Assembly (NCBI GenBank): GCA_025890175.1
Contig: JANPYM010000001.1
Span: forward strand, 2,216,853 to 2,280,852
Length of the DNA stretch: 64,000 nucleotides
Source of the DNA: Ciborinia camelliae
Taxonomy: Eukaryota > Ascomycota > Leotiomycetes > Helotiales > Sclerotiniaceae
Direction: 5' to 3'
A program made the translations under genes and the position numbers. Each line of letters starts with the position of its first letter. The first letter of the stretch is position 1. The notes under the pieces were generated by a model. The model saw only the letters and a list, made by a program, of their open reading frames with translations, was not told where the DNA came from and made no database searches. This document shows positions 58,302-64,000 of this stretch, piece after piece.

Positions 58302-59026
58302 GCCTAGGTTTTAATATGCAAAACCGTTGAAGCGCGGAGCGCTTCCGGTTACTATGTAGATTAGCGTAGCGCGTAGCGTAGCGTCTGTGTGTAGCACAAA
58401 CGTGGCTACGCTCGTAGGAATAATAGAATCCATATGATTTCTACAATCAATCCAATCCTATGCTTCCAATATAACTCAACAAAAACACAAATTATATATA
58501 TCATCAGTCAATTGATCAAATCGATATCAAATAGTCTACACAACCAGTACACGATAATTTGCAGATATGCTCGCCTGCTTCGGTTATAGATGAGAAGAAA
58601 AAACTCACGTCAAAATTCCCAGTCTAATGGTAAAGCCAAGAGAACTCCTCCATCGGCAGCTTTGATTTTTCCACAGAGTATTGTAAGGTCGGGAGTTTTG
58701 TATTATTAAGTGATTTCATTCTTTACTAGCTAAAATAGATATTTTATACTAACTGAATAAAGGAAATGATTATGTAATAGTTTACCAATCATTCCTGCCT
58801 CCACAGTACCAATGTCAGGTGTCGGATTTCAGCCCCACTTACAATCCACACTGCAGTCACAATCCAGCCGCACTCCAGCCACATTCCAGACATACTTCTC
58901 CACCTGCATTTTTTTTTTCAAATCCATCTCCATCCATCTTCTACAAACCAAACTCAAAAAAAAGGCACCAAAAGATGAACATGTAAATATTTTAATTGTA
59001 TGAAAATGGCAAAAGAAAAAGATAAT
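58302..59026. other. Intergenic region with a GC-rich hairpin
   Basis: At 58322-58350, AACCG-TT-GAAGCGC-GGA-GCGCTTC-CGGTT forms a 12 bp stem. TAGCG units repeat at about 58362-58384 and reappear inverted as GGCTACGCT near 58404. This GC-rich patch directly beside the AT-rich MITE is not explained. No gene is visible to 59026. Confidence 0.6.
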
Positions 59027-59130
59027 TCCGAATCCGGGAATCGAACCCGGGGCTACTCGGATCAGTGATCAAATGCTCGAGGCAGATGAGACATGAAAGC
59101 GAGTTATGTTAACCCCTACACTAATTCGGA
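59027..59130 (-). tRNA. tRNA-Glu (anticodon UUC) with an intron
   Basis: On the minus strand, TCCGAAT pairs with ATTCGGA as acceptor stem; GTGT-AGGGGTTA-ACAT is the D arm; CCGGG-TTCGATT-CCCGG is the T arm. The anticodon stem ACTCG pairs with CGAGT and the loop is CT-TTC-A plus one base, so the anticodon is TTC (Glu). An insert of about 33 nt follows position 37, the usual place for a nuclear tRNA intron. Confidence 0.93.
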
Positions 59131-59826
59131 TTTTGTTGCTGTTTGATGAATGTGGCAGTCAAAAAGAATAATATATAGAGTATAGAGTGGGGGAAGAAGG
59201 ATCCATGGATGGGTGAGATTTATTATTGGGTGGCGGATGGTTGCATGCAGGACTATGTGGGGTAGATGCGGGTAGATAAGGGGATCGGCTGTTAGGTGCA
59301 GTCAAGAGAGAGGAAAGTTAGGTATATTGATGAAAATCTATTATTCTTCCTAGGGTTCTATGGAGATGGTATAGCTCAAGTGATATTAATATTAGGGTGA
59401 GTGTAGCGTATTTGCAATTTAGAAAACAGAGTCTAGAGGGAACTAACACCACATATTTGACCGGTGGATTGTAGGGATTAGATGGTAAATTTTGAATTAT
59501 ATCGTTACTAGATGTGGAGTCGATGGATGGTGTTTGAAGGGAAGTATGGAGGGAACCAAAGGTCATATATTTGAATGATATCCTGTAGTATTTGTAGATT
59601 GAGTAGAAGTGAACATAGTTTACTTTCAATATGAAGATTCACAGCGATTGGCGTCTCAAAGCAATTGGCAGGCTGGTTCACAATGATGGAATATTAGTCT
59701 GTAAGCCAATTCCGGCCACTTTTATCGTTCTCAGGAATGGCTTCCTGCCAATCACCAAATATAAATAGACAATCACAATCACCGCATACTCAATTCGATC
59801 CCTACACGCTATGCTCCACTTTCAAA
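59131..59826. other. Intergenic region
   Basis: About 700 bp on the upstream side of the tRNA and at the 3' side of the sirtuin gene. No gene is supported. Confidence 0.45.
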
Positions 59827-61227
59827 TCATCCTCCTCTACCATCCTCTACCTTTTTCTCCTCACCACTAAGAGGACTCAGAATTTCTTCCAAAATCTCTC
59901 CCGCATCCCCTACAAACAACCAATCATCCTTCCCCAGCCCACCAGCACTACCCAATCCCTCCGCATCCATATTGATTACCGCAACTCTGGCGCCAGCAGC
60001 CCGAGCCATGTCTACATATCCTGCTGCTGGATATACTTTTGCCGTCGTTCCAATCACTAGGATGAGGTCGATGGGTGCCTTGTAAATCCATTGGTCCACT
60101 TCGTTTAGAGTATCCTCGGGTAGGACTTCGCCGAACCAGACGATGTCTGGGCGTAAGAGGGAGGTTGTGCAGTTGGGGCAGTGGGGAAGCTCGTCTTTGG
60201 TGATAGTGGTGGTACTTTTGTTGGGGTCAAGGTAGGCTATTATGGCTTTCTGGGGAGTGCGTTAGCTTCATGTGGTTTTGAGGGAGCTGCATAATACTTG
60301 AACTTCGGGTCCAGCTCGAGATAGCATTGCAGGGCTAAGGGACAAGGGAAAGGAAGGCCTCACCGTTTCGTTAGCGGCGGGTAGAAGCTTTTCGTCATCT
60401 TCGCTGGTAATTGCGAGTGATGGATGGTAAGGATCATCAAAATTGTTACGTTCGCGGTATTCGCAAACAGGGTTGGCGCATTTGATATCCAAAAGGCACC
60501 CATGGAGAAGTTTGAGAGAACCTTCCGGATGACCTGCGCGTTGAGACAGACCTAATGAAATTGAGTGACGATTCTAAATACGCTCAAGAGGAGAATCAAA
60601 TAGCTCGGAATATCCAGATTAGATTGAAGAGTTACTTGGAACGATTACCACTTAGCAATCTCATTTCCTCTCAGGACCAGTACTTTTGATCCCAGTATCT
60701 GATAGCAAATGGCGACATAAGATATCTCTCTTCTGAAACTTACCATCAACATTTTGGGTCAAACAAACAAATCCCTCTTCTCCATCCTTTCTCATTCTCC
60801 TCGCCAACTCTGCCAGAGCAAAATGTCCCTTATTCGGCTCCGCAGCCAAAGCCTTATGACGTCTATAGGAATAAAACAACCAAACCAAACCCGGATCTCT
60901 TGTAAAAGCATCCAGAGTAGCAAGTGATTGCGCGCGATAATTTCGCCACATGCCGCCCGGTCCACGGAAAGTATCGAGACCAGAAGATGCCCCAAGTCCA
61001 GCACCACAAAGGGCAAGAACCCGAGTAGAGGAAGAGAGGAATTTTTTGAATGAGGCAATATCATTACTGGGCCTGTGATTGGGGTTGGAGCTGGTGGCGG
61101 GTTTGATGGGCATGGGGTTTGAGGAAGCCATCTTGGATGTATGATGGAGGCTTATGGATTGTTTGATTGAAGAAAGTGATCGTGATCTTCGAAGAATTCG
61201 TTGAAGAATTTTGGGGTACAGGAGCAT
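59827..61227 (-). CDS. SIRT5-like sirtuin, probably mitochondrial
   Basis: Three exons (61227-60744, 60551-60364, 60249-59827) close in phase to 364 aa. The first 32 residues are basic and Ser-rich (PKILQRILRRSRSLSSIKQS), a likely mitochondrial presequence; an internal Met (MASSNPMPIK) could give a second form. NAD-binding motifs are LALCGAGLGASSGLDTFRG, LTQNVDGLSQRAGH and GTTAKVYPAAGY. The catalytic His is in LKLLHGCL. Zinc ligands are the CANPVC and CPNC pairs. The segment RPDIVWFGEVLPEDTL and the QRAGHPEG spacing fit class III sirtuins. FRGPGGMWRNYRAQSLAT is typical and includes the YxxR that recognises acidic acyl groups in SIRT5 as YRAQ...R variant. Confidence 0.88.
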
Positions 61228-63135
61228 TAAATTACATTTAGAACCAGTCTTAGAATTATATTGTAGTTATACCTAGTTACAGACTGTGTAAGGCTGAGGC
61301 CAGTCTGCCTTGCCCTTTACCCTGTTAGTTGGTTGCCTAAGAAATCTTACCATCTGTTGTGAGTTGTAAGTACAGTGACTACAAGCCGAACGGTGAATAC
61401 CTTGGCAACTTCATTAGTATAACTTGACCGTATATAATACCAATTCTTTGATGGTCGTCGTAGTGTAATTGCTAAATAATACTTGTGCGGCTTTTGAGGT
61501 TGAAGATATTCAAAGTCGAAATCACAGGTCACAGAGTTTCTTATCGAGGATCACGTGGTAGCATAAAATCGAAAACACGGTTCCAACATGACCTCGGGAA
61601 ACAAAAATGGCTTTCGAGGGGAGGGGCTAGCCAATACTATCCTTAAATTTTCAAAGCTTAATATATCCATTGCGTGTGTACCTATTTGGTTCTGGGCATT
61701 GAGTGTTTCACGGGAGAGAGGCACAACGCCGATGGGACTTGAGTATCTCCGTGGATAAGGGTAAACCAAACCATTCCTCGTCTACAAGGCTACAACTGCC
61801 CGGGTGTTACAATCAACAGGCAATCCAAATCACTACGAAGTATAAGATAAGAACAGAGGTCTGCTGAGGCTTCTTAGCCATAGGAGAATGCTACCTGGGT
61901 ATTGTAAGGAAAAGCGAAACTAGAGACCCGAAACATGAAAAGAGCACCCAGATTTAATATTGATTACCACTATGTCTAAACATAAAGTCAATCGAATACT
62001 ATTGTGATTCAGTAACAGCAAATTGGCCCTATTACTCCGAGAGTCATTGTGCCTACTCCCATGCCATCGAGGCAAAAAAAATTGAATTTGATCTTGATTG
62101 TACGAATAGGTAGCATAAGATGTTTCATTGGGCTTCATAGCATATATACAACCAATACAATCTATGTCGGAGGTTCGGAGGCTTAAAAGTGCTGGCGATG
62201 CGGCCTTGCGATTAGATTATAAAACGGTCATCCTGTTGATATGCAAATACTAGGTATTCATGAGGCAGAAGGGACGACTTTGTGAGTGGGTGCTGGGTGG
62301 GCATGATGATGGGGGAGGAATTATATCGATGCTTGACATCAAAAGCTCTATCTGTTCCAATGGAAGTTACTTTTTAAATGCTGAAGGATGGTCTGTAAAG
62401 ACGAGGTTTTGCGCAACGAATCCGCCTCGTCTGATAAGCTTACTTACTGCCAGCGATAAGACTTGGTAAAGATAAGACTTGGTAAAAAAACACATCGTCA
62501 TTCAGACGTGCAACAAAACTTTTGTTGAAACGGGAATTTCCGTCTTGGTTCATATCCGACAGGGCGGCAAGAACAAAGGAGTGATTGAAGGGTCATGAAA
62601 AACGGACTAACTCGCAGACTTCCTTCTTCCAATCCGGTTTTTGAGCCGGCAGCAGAACCATTTTTCAAAGATCACCATGCCCATTGCATTTTGCGCAAAA
62701 GATGTTGATGGTAGGTATATTGATGACTTGATAATAGGAAAGTGTCACTCACTTGATGACTTAAAGCGACGTGTTGATGGCTGAGAGCCGGCATTGGCTC
62801 GTGCGCCAAAAGAATTCACCAATTGTTTGTGCTAAGGCAACGTTGGAAGTGTAGACGAACTTACCGTTCATATGTAGGTAAGCTTCTCCACTATACCCTT
62901 TGGGTGTAGGGAGAAAGGCTGACAGCAAGACATTGAGCAGCCTCATCTCATGAATCAATGAAAACGCGGTACCTGTTGGCCTGTTCAAGTCTGCATGTGA
63001 TATTCTCATCATTTTTCCAATTTTCCGTTGTCCATAAACACTGCATATCAAAATAGCAAAAGGGTATCGCAAACTTCACCCATTAACCACAACGCCAGAG
63101 TTCCATCTAGATGTCTTACCGAACCCCCATGGTAA
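61228..63135. other. Intergenic region
   Basis: 1.9 kb without a recognised gene. A minus-strand frame at 62761-63072 (about 100 codons) has no family motif and I leave it uncalled. AAGACTTGGTAAA occurs twice near 62458-62486. Confidence 0.4.
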
Positions 63136-64000
63136 TCAATCATCGGAATCATAATCAACCAAACCAGCCACTTTTGGTGTTGGTGGAGCATCCTCAAGAA
63201 CTGGGCTAGATCTCTTCCTCTTAACTCCGATCAACAAGGGTTTTGGTGTGCTCTTACAGGCGTTTGGTTGGTTGTTGATGAGGAACGGGTCCATCGCAGC
63301 TCTTGTGTTACCTCTTATCTCAGCCACGGCATCGTTGCGTTGTTTTGCCGCCAGTGCCTCAGCCTGCTTTCGTCGCGAAAGCTTTTGGCCCTTTCCCTCT
63401 GCTTTAGACGGTTCGCTAGCGTGTTGAAAGAGGGGTTTCGAGATTGCCTTAGTGATATTGGCCAGAGAACCATTGTTCCCAAATTCAATGAAACCAGCCC
63501 TCCGTGCATCTTCCTCATGCTCTGGCAATAATTCGAGACCTAAACTCATTTTATCTTGCAACGAAGATGCTACACCAGCCTCATTTTCTCGCGCCTTTCT
63601 CCCTTCCCGAAAGGTGTTCCTTAATTTTCTATTCATTTCATATGGGTGTTCCCATTGTTCGGAAAGATCTTGTAACTCTTCCAGCCGTTTCTTGCTGACT
63701 ACTAGCCTTTCTCTCTCCTCGACTTTTCCCTCTAAGGATGCGAATGCATTGTTTCTGAGTTTCTCTCTTTCCTCGTCGGTCAAGATTTTAACATCCCCTT
63801 CCATGATCTTATCCTCGCCGGTATCTCGTTTCCTCGCTCCTTCAGTTATCACATAGGCTGTATTCTTTGGATCCGTTCGTATCTCGATCCAACCCCCACA
63901 GGTGATATGTTTCATGCGAAAACTGTATATCGGCGTCGAGAGATAGTTGCCGATTTTCTTTTTCTCCGCGTTGAATCGTACCCCTTGCCCTATTATAGTA
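63136..64000 (-). CDS. Splicing factor of the Yju2/CWC16 family, Saf4/CCDC130 type, cut by window edge
   Basis: The frame is open from the right edge to TGA at 63136, about 287 codons. The first visible residues, IIGQGVRFNAEKKKIGNYLS, and then TPIYSFRMKHITCGGWIEIRTDPKNTAY and VVITEGARKRDTG-like sequence, are the conserved core of CCDC130/Saf4. The remainder is a charged, helical region (EEREKLRNNAFASLEGK, LEELQDLSEQWEHPYEMN) and a basic C-terminus (GVKRKRSSP). The zinc-binding N-terminus lies beyond the window. Family members act in the spliceosome; Saf4 in fission yeast affects splice-site choice. Confidence 0.9.
   Translation of the reverse strand, partial: TIIGQGVRFNAEKKKIGNYLSTPIYSFRMKHITCGGWIEIRTDPKNTAYVITEGARKRDTGEDKIMEGDVKILTDEEREKLRNNAFASLEGKVEERERLVVSKKRLEELQDLSEQWEHPYEMNRKLRNTFREGRKARENEAGVASSLQDKMSLGLELLPEHEEDARRAGFIEFGNNGSLANITKAISKPLFQHASEPSKAEGKGQKLSRRKQAEALAAKQRNDAVAEIRGNTRAAMDPFLINNQPNACKSTPKPLLIGVKRKRSSPVLEDAPPTPKVAGLVDYDSDD

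Noticed and set aside
62761..63072. Minus-strand gene of about 100 codons
   Set aside because: No domain, unclear start, and unusual composition.

Overview
The window is nuclear DNA of a filamentous ascomycete (Pezizomycotina). The coding genes carry short GT-AG introns of about 50-150 bp with a few longer ones. The gene set is fungal: an AcuK/ERT1-type Zn2Cys6 regulator, a subgroup-C GH18 chitinase paired with a LysM protein, a DUF6604 protein, an rvt-type reverse transcriptase relic, and a BRCT-Myb-Rap1 telomere protein. The AT-rich intergenic DNA and overall look would suit a Leotiomycete such as Botrytis or Sclerotinia, but that is an impression and not a demonstrated assignment. All exon models below are my own hand splices. 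They were chosen because the phases close and family motifs run across the junctions.

Layout. 0-10 kb: a DUF6604 gene cut by the left edge; a flavoprotein (HFCD)-ankyrin fusion; then a divergent pair, chitinase (minus) and LysM protein (plus), over a 1.25 kb shared promoter. 10-18 kb: two lineage-specific genes, a block of consecutive hairpins that may be a structured ncRNA, a Cyc2-like mitochondrial flavoprotein, and a single-pass membrane protein. 18-24.3 kb: a 6 kb gene desert with an array of about 16 diverged copies of a GTTGCATATC-type repeat and a short run of telomeric CCCTAA units. 24.3-30 kb: RAP1 and the palmitoyltransferase SWF1 diverge from a 429 bp promoter, followed by a GFA-family zinc protein. 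30.8-37.7 kb: an intact MFS transporter between two pseudogenes, one a rhodopsin-domain gene and one an rvt reverse transcriptase gene. The rvt relic has TAG at places where Trp would be expected, and so does one of the two stops in the rhodopsin relic, a pattern that RIP (CpA to TpA) would produce.

39-64 kb: a second MFS transporter; the gluconeogenesis regulator ERT1/acuK behind a 3.2 kb upstream region rich in microsatellites; a 52-residue single-TM protein; riboflavin kinase FMN1; CDK1 divergent from an ALKBH1-like dioxygenase; an acetamidase-type amidase; a 490 bp MITE with TA target duplication; a tRNA-Glu(UUC) with an intron; a SIRT5-like mitochondrial sirtuin; and a Saf4/CCDC130 splicing factor cut by the right edge.

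The genes do not form one pathway. Local logic is limited to divergent pairs (chitinase/LysM, RAP1/SWF1, CDK1/ALKBH1). The least explained parts are the 20.9-22.8 kb repeat array, the hairpin block at 14.3-14.5 kb, and the telomere-like sequence close to the RAP1 3' end.
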